This document shows, piece by piece, positions 36,276-45,107 of a DNA stretch of 59,900 bases (its first letter is position 1; every line of letters begins with the position of its first letter). The DNA comes from Modestobacter sp. Leaf380 (GTDB taxonomy: Bacteria > Actinomycetota > Actinomycetes > Mycobacteriales > Geodermatophilaceae), in NCBI RefSeq assembly GCF_001424485.1, contig NZ_LMQC01000012.1, positions 1,082-60,981 on the forward strand, given 5' to 3'. The translations under genes were made by a program, and so were the position numbers. The notes beneath the pieces are model-generated. The model saw only the letters and a program-made list of their open reading frames with translations. It was not told the origin of the DNA and did no database searches.

Positions 36276-37244
36276 TCAGCTGATGCCGACGGCCTCCTTG
36301 GCCAGCGCGGCCAGCCGGGTCTGCGCGGCGGAGACGACCGAGGTGCGGTCCTTGTGGGTCTCCTCGAAGCGGATGACGGCCTCGATGTCGCCGGCCGCGG
36401 TCAGCTCCTTGACGGCCTTGACCGCGTCGGCGCCGGTGAGGGCGTCGTAGCCGGCGATCGGCAGCTCGGCGGCGTCCAGGGCGCCCAGCTCGGTGCGGGT
36501 CTCGTGGATGGTCTCGGCGACCTCGCGCTCGCCCTCGCGGCGGGCGACCTTCTCGCCCTTCTGCAGGGAGGCGTCGCGGCCCACGGCCAGGGACTCGCGG
36601 ACGGCGCCGGCGAAGGTGGTGGCCCGCGCGGCGGCGGCGTCGACCTTGGCCTGGACGGCGTCGGTGGCCTGGCTGGTCGAGTCGATGACCTTGTTCACCG
36701 AGTCGGCGACGTAGCGGGCCGGCATCGAGGCCAGCCGGGTGGCGCCGCCGGTGACGCGCTGCAGCGGGGTGGCCTTGAGCGCGGCGGGGCCGCCGAGGGC
36801 GGTCTCGGCCAGCACGACGGTCAGCCACTCGACGGTGGCGGTGTGCGCGGTGACCAGGCGCTCGGCCAGCCGGACGACGCGGGGCAGCTCGGCGGTCTGG
36901 GCCAGCACCTTGAGGTAGGTGGCGCGGTCGAGCAGCTGGTGCTCCAGGGCGAGGTCGCCCAGCAGCGCCTCGTCGAGCGGGCCGGCCTGCTCGACGGTGG
37001 CCTTGACGATGGCGCCGAGGCGGCCCAGCGCCGGGGTGACGACGTCGGGGACGCCGCCGAGCTCGCGCAGCTGGGCGGTGATCGCCTCGGTGCGGGACGC
37101 GGCGTTGTCGGCGTTCTGGGTCAGCTCGCGTCGGACGGCCTCGGTGCGGGCCTGGGCGACGCGGGTGCGGGCGACCTGCTCCTCGGTCTGGGTCAGGAGC
37201 ATCAGGGCGCGGAGCTGGGCGGTGAGGACGGTGGTGTCGGCCAT
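36276..37244 (-). CDS. Ferritin-like fold protein, actinobacterial
   Basis: 322 residues from ATG at 37244, with GGAGGT upstream. Helical throughout: residues 80-150 contain GDLALEHQLLDRATYLKVLAQ and VRLAERLVTAHTATVEWLTV, a ferritin-like four-helix pattern with acidic and His residues. The C-terminal 55 residues (AELPIAGYDALTGADAVKAVKEL, IRFEETHKDRTSVVSAA) form a separate module repeated in many actinobacterial stress proteins. Iron binding is not certain. Confidence 0.6.
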   Translation of the reverse strand: MADTTVLTAQLRALMLLTQTEEQVARTRVAQARTEAVRRELTQNADNAASRTEAITAQLRELGGVPDVVTPALGRLGAIVKATVEQAGPLDEALLGDLALEHQLLDRATYLKVLAQTAELPRVVRLAERLVTAHTATVEWLTVVLAETALGGPAALKATPLQRVTGGATRLASMPARYVADSVNKVIDSTSQATDAVQAKVDAAAARATTFAGAVRESLAVGRDASLQKGEKVARREGEREVAETIHETRTELGALDAAELPIAGYDALTGADAVKAVKELTAAGDIEAVIRFEETHKDRTSVVSAAQTRLAALAKEAVGIS

Positions 37245-37332
37245 GGTGACCTCCGGGGGTCTCGACAGTGGGGCCTGCACCTCTCGTGCCCACTGCTCGC
37301 CAGAGCAAGCACACTGCTAGCGGTGTGATGGC

Positions 37333-38202
37333 TCACGTGAGCCGGGCCACCAGCTCCTCCCGCTGGCCGGCCAGCGCCCGGGCCACCCCGCTCCAGTCCG
37401 GCAGCACCGGGCTGCCCGGCCACAGGCAGCGGTCCAGCGCCGCGTCCAGGGCGGCGGCGTCGACCTCGTCGGCACCCAGCAGCACCGGCCAGCCCAGCGC
37501 GTGCGCCTGGGCGGTGACCTTCGCCCCGCCCAGCACCGGGTCCAGCGCGATCACCGGCCGGCCCCGGCCCAGCCCGAGCACCAGGCCGTGCAGCCGGGAG
37601 CTGACCACCACGTCGGCCCGTCCCAGGGTGGCCTGCACCTGGTCCACTCGCCGCGGCAGGCCGGCGCGCGTCAGCAGGTCGGTGGCGACGTCGAAGGACC
37701 CCAGTCCGCGGTCGGCGACCCACTCCTCGACCGCCCGCTGGACCTCCAGGTGCCGGCCGCGGTCGCCGTACTCGGGCTGCACCGGGGCGAAGACGGTCGC
37801 CACCACGGCCGGGCCCTCCTGGACCGGGTGGATCGCCAGGTCCGGGCGGGGTGCGGTGTCCTGGCCGTCCCGCGACCAGACGGCGTCGAACCGGGCGGCC
37901 GCGGCGGGCTCGACCACCGACACCCCGACGGCGTACCGGCAGGCGTGGGCGAACCGGTCGAGCAGACCGTCCAGCAGCTCGTTGGCCATCACCGGCCCGC
38001 AGACCCACACCAGGTGGCTGTACGGGGCCGGGTCCATCTGCGCCAGGTCGACGCCGCGGTGCAGGTAGTCGGCGTAGGCCAGGTCGTGGTCGATGCCGGC
38101 GCTGGACAACCAGCCGCCGACCACCTGCGCGGCGCGCTCGTCGCCGACGGTGGCGATGACCTCGGTGAAGCTGAACCACCCGGCGACCAGCACCCGGGTC
38201 AC
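37333..38202 (-). CDS. Polysaccharide pyruvyltransferase family protein
   Basis: 289 residues from GTG at 38202, last gene of a ten-gene operon. Features of the WcaK/CsaB-type family (GT-B fold): VLVAGWFSFTEVIATVGDERA at the N-terminus, GPVMANELLD, and the C-terminal nucleotide-binding-like SSRLHGLVLGLGRGRPVIALDPVLGGAKV. Members transfer pyruvate ketals to sugars from PEP. Overlaps the preceding GT2 gene by four bases. It would finish the glycan by adding negatively charged pyruvate. Confidence 0.8.
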   Translation of the reverse strand: MTRVLVAGWFSFTEVIATVGDERAAQVVGGWLSSAGIDHDLAYADYLHRGVDLAQMDPAPYSHLVWVCGPVMANELLDGLLDRFAHACRYAVGVSVVEPAAAARFDAVWSRDGQDTAPRPDLAIHPVQEGPAVVATVFAPVQPEYGDRGRHLEVQRAVEEWVADRGLGSFDVATDLLTRAGLPRRVDQVQATLGRADVVVSSRLHGLVLGLGRGRPVIALDPVLGGAKVTAQAHALGWPVLLGADEVDAAALDAALDRCLWPGSPVLPDWSGVARALAGQREELVARLT

Positions 38203-39134
38203 GCGGTCGCCACCGGGTACTTGGGCGCGCTCCCCGGCGGCAGGCCGGCGAGCCGGGCGGCGTCCCAGGCGGCGAAGCGGCGCTCCTCCAGGGTGCGCAG
38301 CCCGGCGTCGACGTCGTCGGGCAGCGGCCGGCGGCGGGCCAGCACCCACGGCACGCCGCGCAGTGCGAGCCCGACCCCGCGGACCAGCTCGGCGTCCCGC
38401 GGGGAGGACCGCAGCACGAAGCCGGTCCAGCGCAGCGCACTGCGCCAGGGCCGGTGCAGCCAGCCGTTCCACAGCGTGTTGCGGATGCCGAAGTGCCGGA
38501 TCCGGCCGAAGTTGGCCTGGCTGGGGTGGTGGTGCATGACGACGTCGTCGACGTACCGCATCAGCCAGCCCTCCCGCAGCAGCGGGTGCGCGAGGGTCTC
38601 CTCCTCACCGCCGATGAAGAACGCCGGGGCGTAGCCGCCGACCTGCTCGTAGGCCTCGACCCGGACGACGGAGGCGCCGCCCATGAAGCTGTGGAGCACG
38701 GTGCCGGGCACGCCCTCGGTCTCCGGGAGCGGGCTGTCCGCCATCTCCGCGGAGATCGGGTCCGGTGCGCACTCCTCGCCCACCACGATCCGGGCGTTGA
38801 CCAGGGCCAGCCGGGGGTGGGCGTCCAGCAGGGCGACGGCGCGCTCGAGGCCGGCCCGCTCCCACCAGCCGTCGTCGTCGCAGAACACCACGTAGGGCGT
38901 CAGCGCCGCCCGGACGCCCTCGTTGCGCCCGGCCGCGCCGGTGTTCGTCGACAGCGCGCGCAGCTGCACGAACGGGCGCTCGGCGAGCAGCTCGCGGGTG
39001 CCGTCGGTGGAGGCGTTGTCCACCGCGACCACCGGCAGGTCGAGCTCGGCGAGCCGGTCCAGGGTGTGCGGCAGCCAGGCCGTGCAGTCGTGGGTGAGCA
39101 GCACGACGGTGAGCCGGTCGGCCAGCGCGGTCAC
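38199..39134 (-). CDS. Family 2 glycosyltransferase
   Basis: 311 residues from GTG at 39134. GT-A motifs: TVVLLTHDCTAWLPHTLDRL, VVAVDNASTDGT, NEGVRAALTPYVVFCDDDGWW (DDD metal site), GGEEE acceptor motif. Overlaps neighbours on both sides by four bases. Confidence 0.9.
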   Translation of the reverse strand: MTALADRLTVVLLTHDCTAWLPHTLDRLAELDLPVVAVDNASTDGTRELLAERPFVQLRALSTNTGAAGRNEGVRAALTPYVVFCDDDGWWERAGLERAVALLDAHPRLALVNARIVVGEECAPDPISAEMADSPLPETEGVPGTVLHSFMGGASVVRVEAYEQVGGYAPAFFIGGEEETLAHPLLREGWLMRYVDDVVMHHHPSQANFGRIRHFGIRNTLWNGWLHRPWRSALRWTGFVLRSSPRDAELVRGVGLALRGVPWVLARRRPLPDDVDAGLRTLEERRFAAWDAARLAGLPPGSAPKYPVATA

Positions 39135-40057
39135 GCCGACACCTCCCGCGCGCAGGCCAGCACCTGGTCGACGGTGGTGCGCAGCAGCACCGGGTCGACG
39201 TCGCGGCCGTGCGGGTCGCCGCGGTACCCGGGGTCCGCGGTCGGCCAGAGCACCCGGTGCCGACGGCGGGCCGGCGGGCCCCAGCGCGCCGGGGAGACCG
39301 GCCCGGAGAGCACCACGGACGGCGTCCCGAACGCCGAGGCCACGTGCGCGGTGCCGGTGTCCCCGGACAGCACCAGGCGGGCGGCCGCGACCAGCCCGAA
39401 CAGCCGGTCCACGCCGAGGTCGGTGGCGGTCTCGGCACCCGACGGGCCGGCCACCGCGTCGACCAGCGCCTGCTCCCCCGGCGTCCCGGTGACCACCACC
39501 CGGTGCCCGTCGGCGACCAGCGCCCGGGCCACGGCCGACCACCGCTGCGCGGGCCAACGGCGCGAGCCGGACGCCGCACCGGGGTGCACGACGGTGGCAC
39601 CGGGCAGCACCGGCTCCGGCGGCGGCAGCAGGGTCCAGACCGGTGGCGGGGGGCCGACGCCGGGCAGCTGCTCGGCCAGCAGTCGGCCCCAGCGGGCGAC
39701 CTCGTGCTCGTCGTCGTCCCAGACGGAGCGGTCCGGGGCGGCGGGCTCCCCGGGCCGGACGAACCCGATCAGCCGGCGCGGGTCCAGGGCCTCCAGCGGC
39801 GCCCGGGACGCCGGGCCGTTGCCGTGCAGGTCGACGGCGAGGTCGGGTCGCCACGGCAGGCCGGACACGTCGGACAACCCGGCGGTCGGGACGACGTCGT
39901 CCACCAGCCCGGCGCCGGTGAGCACGTCGGCATACGCCCCGGGCGCGGCGGCGACCAGCCGCCAGCCGGGCAGGGCCTGGCGGAGCAGGGCCATCGCGGG
40001 CAGCCCGGTGAGCATGTCCCCGAGCCCGATGGCACGGAGGACGACAGCGGTGGTCAT
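39131..40057 (-). CDS. Family 9 glycosyltransferase (heptosyltransferase-like), first of two
   Basis: 308 residues from ATG at 40057. GT9 features: VVLRAIGLGDMLTGLPAMALL at the N-terminus, VVHPGAASGSRRWPAQRW, and GDTGTAHVASAFGTPSVVL in the donor-site half. Family 9 enzymes usually transfer ADP-heptose. It sits directly after hldE, which would make the donor. Confidence 0.88.
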   Translation of the reverse strand: MTTAVVLRAIGLGDMLTGLPAMALLRQALPGWRLVAAAPGAYADVLTGAGLVDDVVPTAGLSDVSGLPWRPDLAVDLHGNGPASRAPLEALDPRRLIGFVRPGEPAAPDRSVWDDDEHEVARWGRLLAEQLPGVGPPPPVWTLLPPPEPVLPGATVVHPGAASGSRRWPAQRWSAVARALVADGHRVVVTGTPGEQALVDAVAGPSGAETATDLGVDRLFGLVAAARLVLSGDTGTAHVASAFGTPSVVLSGPVSPARWGPPARRRHRVLWPTADPGYRGDPHGRDVDPVLLRTTVDQVLACAREVSA

Positions 40058-41346
40058 GCGCGGGCGACCGCCAGCTCGGCCAGCCGGGTGGTGGAGCGGC
40101 CGGCCAGGAACGGCACGGTGACGACCCGCCCGCCCCACCCGGCGAGCACCGCGGCCTCCGGGACGGCGACGCCGGAGTAGTCGCCGCCCTTGACCCACAG
40201 CTGGGGGCGCAGGGTGCGCAGCACCTGCTCGGGGGTGTCCTCGTCGAACACCACGACGTCGTCGACGCAGGCCAGTGCCCGCAGGATGCGGACCCGGTCG
40301 GCCTGCGGCTGCAGCGGCCGGCCCGGGCCCTTGAGCCGGGCGACCGAGGCGTCGGAGTTCACGCAGACGACCAGCCGGTCGCCCAGCGCCCGGGCGGCCT
40401 CCAGGGTGGCGACGTGGCCGGCGTGCAGCAGGTCGAAGCAGCCGCCGCTGGCCACCAGCACCCCGCTCCCGGCGGGCGCCGGGGCCGGGGCGGCGACGTA
40501 GGCCGACGCGGCGGCGACGGCGACCGCGACGGCCTCGGTGGGCAGCGACCCGGCGGCCAGCGCCCAGCCGGCGGCGGAGGCGAACCGGTCCCCGGCACCG
40601 CAGGTGTCCCCGGCGACGACCGGTGGCGCGGGCACCGCGAGCACGCCGTCCTCACCGACGGTGGCCAGCGCCCCGGCCGGCCCGAGGGTGACGACGACGG
40701 TGCCGGCGGCCCACTCCCGGCGCAGCTCCAACGCCCGGTCGGCGACCGCGGCGACGTCCGGGCGGGGGCCCGGGTCGGCGCCCAGCGCCTCGGGTGCGTT
40801 GGGGGTGACCAGCCGGCAGCCGGGCACCGGGGCCGCACCGCGGGGGTGCGGGTCCCACACGACCGGACGGCGGCGGGCGGTCGCGGTCAGCAGCTCGCGC
40901 AGCGCGGGGTCGGCGGTCGTCCCGTAGCCGTAGTCGGCGACCACGACGGCGTCCGCCCCGGCGAGGGCCGCGGTCACCGCGGGCGGCAGCGGACCGACGG
41001 CGCCGGTCGCACCGCCGCGGTCGACCCGGGCTACGGTCTGCCCGCCGGCCCGGATCCGGTGCTTGACCGGGGTGGACCCGGCCCACGGCACGGCCACCAG
41101 CTCGACGGCGTCGGGGAGGACCGCGCGCAGCGTGGCGGCGTCGGCGTCGTCGGCGAGCGGGGTGACCAGCACGACCCGGCCGCCGTCGGCGGCGGCCAGT
41201 GCGGCGGTGAGGCCCGCTCCCCCGGCCCGGGTCTCCTCGGACTGGGTCTGCACGACGGGCACCGGGCCGTCGGGCGACAGCTTCGCCGCCCGGCCGACGG
41301 TGTCGACGTCGAGCAGGCTGTCGCCGACGACCACCAGCGTCCTCAC
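40054..41346 (-). CDS. hldE: Bifunctional heptose 7-phosphate kinase / heptose 1-phosphate adenylyltransferase
   Basis: 430 residues from GTG at 41346, somewhat shorter than E. coli HldE (477). The N-terminal ribokinase-like (PfkB) domain has VVVGDSLLDVDTVGRA and the catalytic DTCGAGDRFASA; the C-terminal domain starts at about residue 300 with the nucleotidyltransferase motif GGCFDLLHAGHV. It should make D-glycero-beta-D-manno-heptose 1,7-bisphosphate and then ADP-heptose. With gmhA and the GmhB domain encoded alongside, the pathway to ADP-D,D-heptose is complete. Confidence 0.92.
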   Translation of the reverse strand: MRTLVVVGDSLLDVDTVGRAAKLSPDGPVPVVQTQSEETRAGGAGLTAALAAADGGRVVLVTPLADDADAATLRAVLPDAVELVAVPWAGSTPVKHRIRAGGQTVARVDRGGATGAVGPLPPAVTAALAGADAVVVADYGYGTTADPALRELLTATARRRPVVWDPHPRGAAPVPGCRLVTPNAPEALGADPGPRPDVAAVADRALELRREWAAGTVVVTLGPAGALATVGEDGVLAVPAPPVVAGDTCGAGDRFASAAGWALAAGSLPTEAVAVAVAAASAYVAAPAPAPAGSGVLVASGGCFDLLHAGHVATLEAARALGDRLVVCVNSDASVARLKGPGRPLQPQADRVRILRALACVDDVVVFDEDTPEQVLRTLRPQLWVKGGDYSGVAVPEAAVLAGWGGRVVTVPFLAGRSTTRLAELAVARA

Positions 41347-41942
41347 GACGTCCCCGCCATCAGCCGGGCATCGAGCTCGGCGTCCAGACCGGCGCACAGC
41401 ACGTGCAGCAGCACCAGGTGCAGCTCCTGCACGGTGGCGGTGAACGGCGACTCGACGGTCAGCGACTCGTCGGCGACCTCGGTGAGCGGGTTGGGGCCAC
41501 GGCCGGTCATCGCCCAGCAGGTGACGCCGCACTCCCGGGCCCGCTGGGCGGCGCGCACCACGTTGGGGCTGCCGCCGGAGGTGGACATCAGCACCGCGAC
41601 GTCACCGGGCCGGGCGTGCGCCTCCAGCTGGCGGGCGAAGCCCTCCTCCAGGCCGTAGTCGTTGGTGATCGCGGTCAGCGCGGACACCTCGGCGTGCAGC
41701 GCGACCGCGGAGAAGGGCCGCCGGTCGTCCCGGTAGCGGCCGACCAGCTCGGCGGTCAGGTGCGCGGCCTGCGCGGCGCTCCCGCCGTTGCCGGCGGCGA
41801 CGAGCCGGGCGCCGCCGGTCAGCAACCCGGCCAGCTCGCGCCCCCACCGGGTCGCGGTGTCCACGGCCGGGCCGACGGCGGCCAGCGCGGCGGTCAGGTG
41901 CTCGACGTGCTCGGCCCCCACGGGGGTCGGCGGCCGGGTCAC
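41343..41942 (-). CDS. gmhA: Sedoheptulose-7-phosphate isomerase (SIS domain)
   Basis: 199 residues from GTG at 41942. SIS fold with AAGNGGSAAQAAHLTAELVGRY, VALHAEVSALTAITNDYG and MSTSGGSPNVVRAA, the GmhA pattern. Converts sedoheptulose 7-phosphate to D-glycero-D-manno-heptose 7-phosphate. Four-base overlaps on both sides. Confidence 0.92.
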   Translation of the reverse strand: MTRPPTPVGAEHVEHLTAALAAVGPAVDTATRWGRELAGLLTGGARLVAAGNGGSAAQAAHLTAELVGRYRDDRRPFSAVALHAEVSALTAITNDYGLEEGFARQLEAHARPGDVAVLMSTSGGSPNVVRAAQRARECGVTCWAMTGRGPNPLTEVADESLTVESPFTATVQELHLVLLHVLCAGLDAELDARLMAGTS

Positions 41943-43165
41943 CGGGCCACCGCCCGGGCCGCGGCGATGCCGGGACGGCGGGCGGCCCGGGTGAAGCGGC
42001 GGTACGCGGACTCGGTCATCGAGGCGACCTCCTGCCAGTCGTAGGTGGTGACGACGCGCTCCCGCCCGGCGGCGCCCATCGCGGCGCGGCGGTCGGGGTC
42101 GGCGAGCAGTGCCTGGATCGCGGCGGCCAGCTGCCCGGGTTCGCGCGGGGGCACGAGCAGGCCGGTGACGCCGTCGACGACGGTGTCGGTGAGCCCGCCG
42201 ACCGCGGTGCCGACGACGGGCACGCCGCAGGCCATCGCCTCCAGCGGCACGATCCCGAACGGCTCGTACCAGGGCGCGCAGACCACCAGGTCGGCCGACC
42301 GGATCCAGCCGGCGACCTCCTCCCGGTCGGCCCGCCCGGCCAGCCGCACCCGGTCCAGCACGCCGCGGGCCGAGGCCTCGGCGAGCAGCTCCGCGGCGGC
42401 CGGGTCGGCGACCAGCTCGGCGGCGTCGGGCCCGCCCAGCACGACCAGCTCGGCGTCCGGGACGTCGGCCAGCGCGGCCAGCACGTCACCGACCCCCTTG
42501 CGCGGCACCAGCCGGCCGATCACCAGCAGCCGCGGGGCGTCCGTGCGCGGGGCGCGCGGGCCCTCGGGGGTGAAGGCGGTGGTGTCCACCCCGCTGGGGA
42601 CGACGGCGACCCCGGCCGGGTCCACGCCCAGCTCGGCGAGCTCGCGCACCTCGTCGGCGCAGGTGGCGACGACCCCGGCGGCGGTGCGGGCGACCGCGGT
42701 CTCCACCCGCACCCGCGGGGCCGGGCTGGTGTCGGCTGCGCCCTGCCAGCGGCGCTTGACCGAGCCGAGGGCGTGGAAGGTCTGCACGACCGGGATGCCC
42801 AGCCCGCGGACGGCGTCGACCGCGGCCCGCCCGCTCATCCAGAAGTGCGCGTGCAGCACGTCCGGCGGGTCGGCCAGCAGCTCCACCCGCAGTGCGGCGC
42901 CGAGCTCGCGGACGTGCGGCCACAGGTCGTCCTTGGGCACCGGCGCGGCCGGCCCGGCGTCCAGGTGGGTGACGACGACCCCGGGGGCGAAGTCGACGCT
43001 GACCGGCAGGTCGGGGGCGTCGCGGCGGGTGTAGACGGTGACGGTGTGGCCGCGGGCGGCCAGCGCGCGGGCCAGCATGGCGACGTGCACGTTCTGCCCG
43101 CCCGCGTCGACCCCGCCCAGGGTGGCCAGCGGGCTGGCGTGCTCCGACAGCATCGCGATCCTCAC
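41939..43165 (-). CDS. Family 4 glycosyltransferase, first of two
   Basis: 408 residues from GTG at 43165. GT-B fold: MLSEHASPLATLGGVDAGGQNVHV, VLHAHFWMSG, VIGRLVPRKGVGDVLAAL, and the donor-binding EPFGIVPLEAMACGVPVVGTAVGG (E...E motif). Opening resembles sucrose-phosphate-synthase/MshA-like retaining glycosyltransferases; MshA itself is less likely in this operon. Confidence 0.88.
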   Translation of the reverse strand: MRIAMLSEHASPLATLGGVDAGGQNVHVAMLARALAARGHTVTVYTRRDAPDLPVSVDFAPGVVVTHLDAGPAAPVPKDDLWPHVRELGAALRVELLADPPDVLHAHFWMSGRAAVDAVRGLGIPVVQTFHALGSVKRRWQGAADTSPAPRVRVETAVARTAAGVVATCADEVRELAELGVDPAGVAVVPSGVDTTAFTPEGPRAPRTDAPRLLVIGRLVPRKGVGDVLAALADVPDAELVVLGGPDAAELVADPAAAELLAEASARGVLDRVRLAGRADREEVAGWIRSADLVVCAPWYEPFGIVPLEAMACGVPVVGTAVGGLTDTVVDGVTGLLVPPREPGQLAAAIQALLADPDRRAAMGAAGRERVVTTYDWQEVASMTESAYRRFTRAARRPGIAAARAVAR

Positions 43166-44112
43166 CGGGCCACCCCCTCGAGCACGGCGTCCAGGTCGGT
43201 GAGGAAGCGCTCGAGCCCGAACCGCTCCAGGGCCGCGGCGCGGGCCACCTCGCCGGCGGCCCGGGCAGCGTCCGGGTCGGCCAGCAGCCGGCGGGCGCCC
43301 TCGACCAGGGCGTCCACGTCGGCGGCCACCACCCCGGCGCCCGCAGGCACCACCGTCGGCGCCTCGGTCGCGGCCAGTACCACCACGGGGACCCCCATCG
43401 TCATCGCCTCCACCAGGGACAGCCCGAGCGAGGTCCACCGCGTGAGGTGCAGGTAGACCCGGCGTCGGGCGAGCTCGTCGTGCATCACGTCCTGCGGGAG
43501 GTCCTCGAACTCCCCGACCGGCACGCCCAGCGCGTCGGACAGCCCGGTGACCCGCATGCCGAACACGTCCACCCCGAGCGGCGCGAACGGCGCGATCAGG
43601 TCCGTGCCGACGGTCCGCCCGCGGGTCACCGGGTCGTTGGTGACGACGGCGGCGCGGGCCAGCTCCCCGGTCCACCGGTGACCGGGGTCGACCACGCCGT
43701 GCTCGACGACGTGCACCGGTGCACGGCCGGCGTCCCAGGCGACCCGGTTGAAGTGCGTGACGTGCACCAGCGGGACGTCGGTGCGGTCGGCCAGCAGATG
43801 GCGGCTGTCCGCCGGGGCGGGCGGGGTGTCGTGCTCGACGTAGACGGCGGGGACGTCGACGCCGGGCTCCCAGCCGGTCCAGGCCCGCAGCAGCTCCAGG
43901 TCGCGGGGGCGCTGCAGGACCACGACGTCCACGGGGGTGTCGCGCAGTTCCTCCGGGGTCACCTCGACGACGGTGGACGGCCAGTCCCAGGTGCGGGCCC
44001 GGCCCAGCCCGTCGCCGGAGCGGTCCGGGACGACCGGCACCAGGTAGCGGTGCGGGCCCTGGACGAGGGCGGTCAGCCAGGAACCGTGCACGTGCCAGAC
44101 CAGGACGTTCAC
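43162..44112 (-). CDS. Family 4-like glycosyltransferase, second
   Basis: 316 residues from GTG at 44112. C-terminal half has RVYLHLTRWTSLGLSLVEAMTMGVPVVVLAATE, the E...E region of GT4 enzymes, while the N-terminal half (VLVWHVHGSWLTALVQGPHRY) is divergent. Acceptor and donor cannot be told. Coupled by 4-base overlaps. Confidence 0.8.
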   Translation of the reverse strand: MNVLVWHVHGSWLTALVQGPHRYLVPVVPDRSGDGLGRARTWDWPSTVVEVTPEELRDTPVDVVVLQRPRDLELLRAWTGWEPGVDVPAVYVEHDTPPAPADSRHLLADRTDVPLVHVTHFNRVAWDAGRAPVHVVEHGVVDPGHRWTGELARAAVVTNDPVTRGRTVGTDLIAPFAPLGVDVFGMRVTGLSDALGVPVGEFEDLPQDVMHDELARRRVYLHLTRWTSLGLSLVEAMTMGVPVVVLAATEAPTVVPAGAGVVAADVDALVEGARRLLADPDAARAAGEVARAAALERFGLERFLTDLDAVLEGVAR

Positions 44113-45107
44113 GCCGCCACCCCCACCAGCTGCGCGACCGCGGCGACCACGGTGGTCGGCGCGACGTCGGCCAGGCACGGGTGGCCCGGCACCGGGCAGG
44201 CCCGCGCCCGGCTGCCGGCGCAGGGCGCGGACTGGTCGCCCAGCACCACCCGGTGCGGGGTGTGCGGCGCCCATCGGGTCAGCGGCACGACCGGGGAGAA
44301 CAGGCTCACCACGGGGGTGCCGACGGCGGCGGCCAGGTGGGCGGGCCCGGTGTTGCCCACGGCCAGGACGTCGGCCTCGCGCAGCACGCCGGCCAGCTCG
44401 GCGACCGACAACCGGCCCCCGAGGTCCAGCGCCCGGCCCCCGGCCACGGCGGCGGTCAGCTCCCGCTCGTCCGGCCCGCCGGTGACGACGACGTCGTGGC
44501 CCTGGTCGGTGAGCAGCGCGACGACCTCGGCCCAGCGCGGGTAGGCGCGGGCCTCGGCGTCGGCGCCGGGGTGCACGACGACGGGGTGGGCGGGCAGGCC
44601 GGCGACGGCCGGGAGGTCCTCGACCAGCCGGAGGGCGCCGTCGTCCCCCGGTGGGAGGTGGAAGCCGGCACCCCGCGCGATCGCCGTCATCCGGACCGGC
44701 TCGGGGTCCTCCCCCGGCTCGGGCAGCCGGACGTCGAGCAGGCTGCCCGGGTAGTCGGTGCTCACCGCGGCGACCCGCGGCACCCCGGCCAGGCGCAGCA
44801 GCAGCGCCGTGGGCAGGGCGCTCTGGTGGAAGGAGGTCAGCACCAGCGCGGTGTCGAACCGGCCGCGCAGGTCCCCGACCAGCCGGGCCACCAGCACCGG
44901 GTCGACCGGCCCGGCGTCGGCGGTGATCCAGGGCGCGTCGAAGACCCGCACCTCGTCGACCCCGGGCAGCAGCGCCGCGGCGGCGGCACCGCGGGGGCCG
45001 GCCAGCACGGTGACGCGGTCGGCGGACGCGGCGACCGCGCGGACCGCCGGCCCGCAGACGACGACGTCACCCAGGCTGTCCAGCCGCACCACCAGGGCGC
45101 GGGTCAC
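44109..45107 (-). CDS. Family 9 glycosyltransferase (heptosyltransferase-like), second
   Basis: 332 residues from GTG at 45107. VVRLDSLGDVVVCGPAVRAVA, VVHPGADAEARAYPRW and VGNTGPAHLAAAVGTPVVSLFSPVVP are GT9 motifs. A C-terminal Cys-rich turn (APCAGSRARACPVPGHPC) is also seen in bacterial heptosyltransferase relatives. Two GT9 genes suggest at least two heptose transfers. Confidence 0.9.
   Translation of the reverse strand: MTRALVVRLDSLGDVVVCGPAVRAVAASADRVTVLAGPRGAAAAALLPGVDEVRVFDAPWITADAGPVDPVLVARLVGDLRGRFDTALVLTSFHQSALPTALLLRLAGVPRVAAVSTDYPGSLLDVRLPEPGEDPEPVRMTAIARGAGFHLPPGDDGALRLVEDLPAVAGLPAHPVVVHPGADAEARAYPRWAEVVALLTDQGHDVVVTGGPDERELTAAVAGGRALDLGGRLSVAELAGVLREADVLAVGNTGPAHLAAAVGTPVVSLFSPVVPLTRWAPHTPHRVVLGDQSAPCAGSRARACPVPGHPCLADVAPTTVVAAVAQLVGVAA

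Noticed and set aside
41939-43165. Mycothiol glycosyltransferase mshA
   Set aside because: The N-terminus is similar, but the operon is dedicated to heptose glycan assembly and no other msh gene is present.
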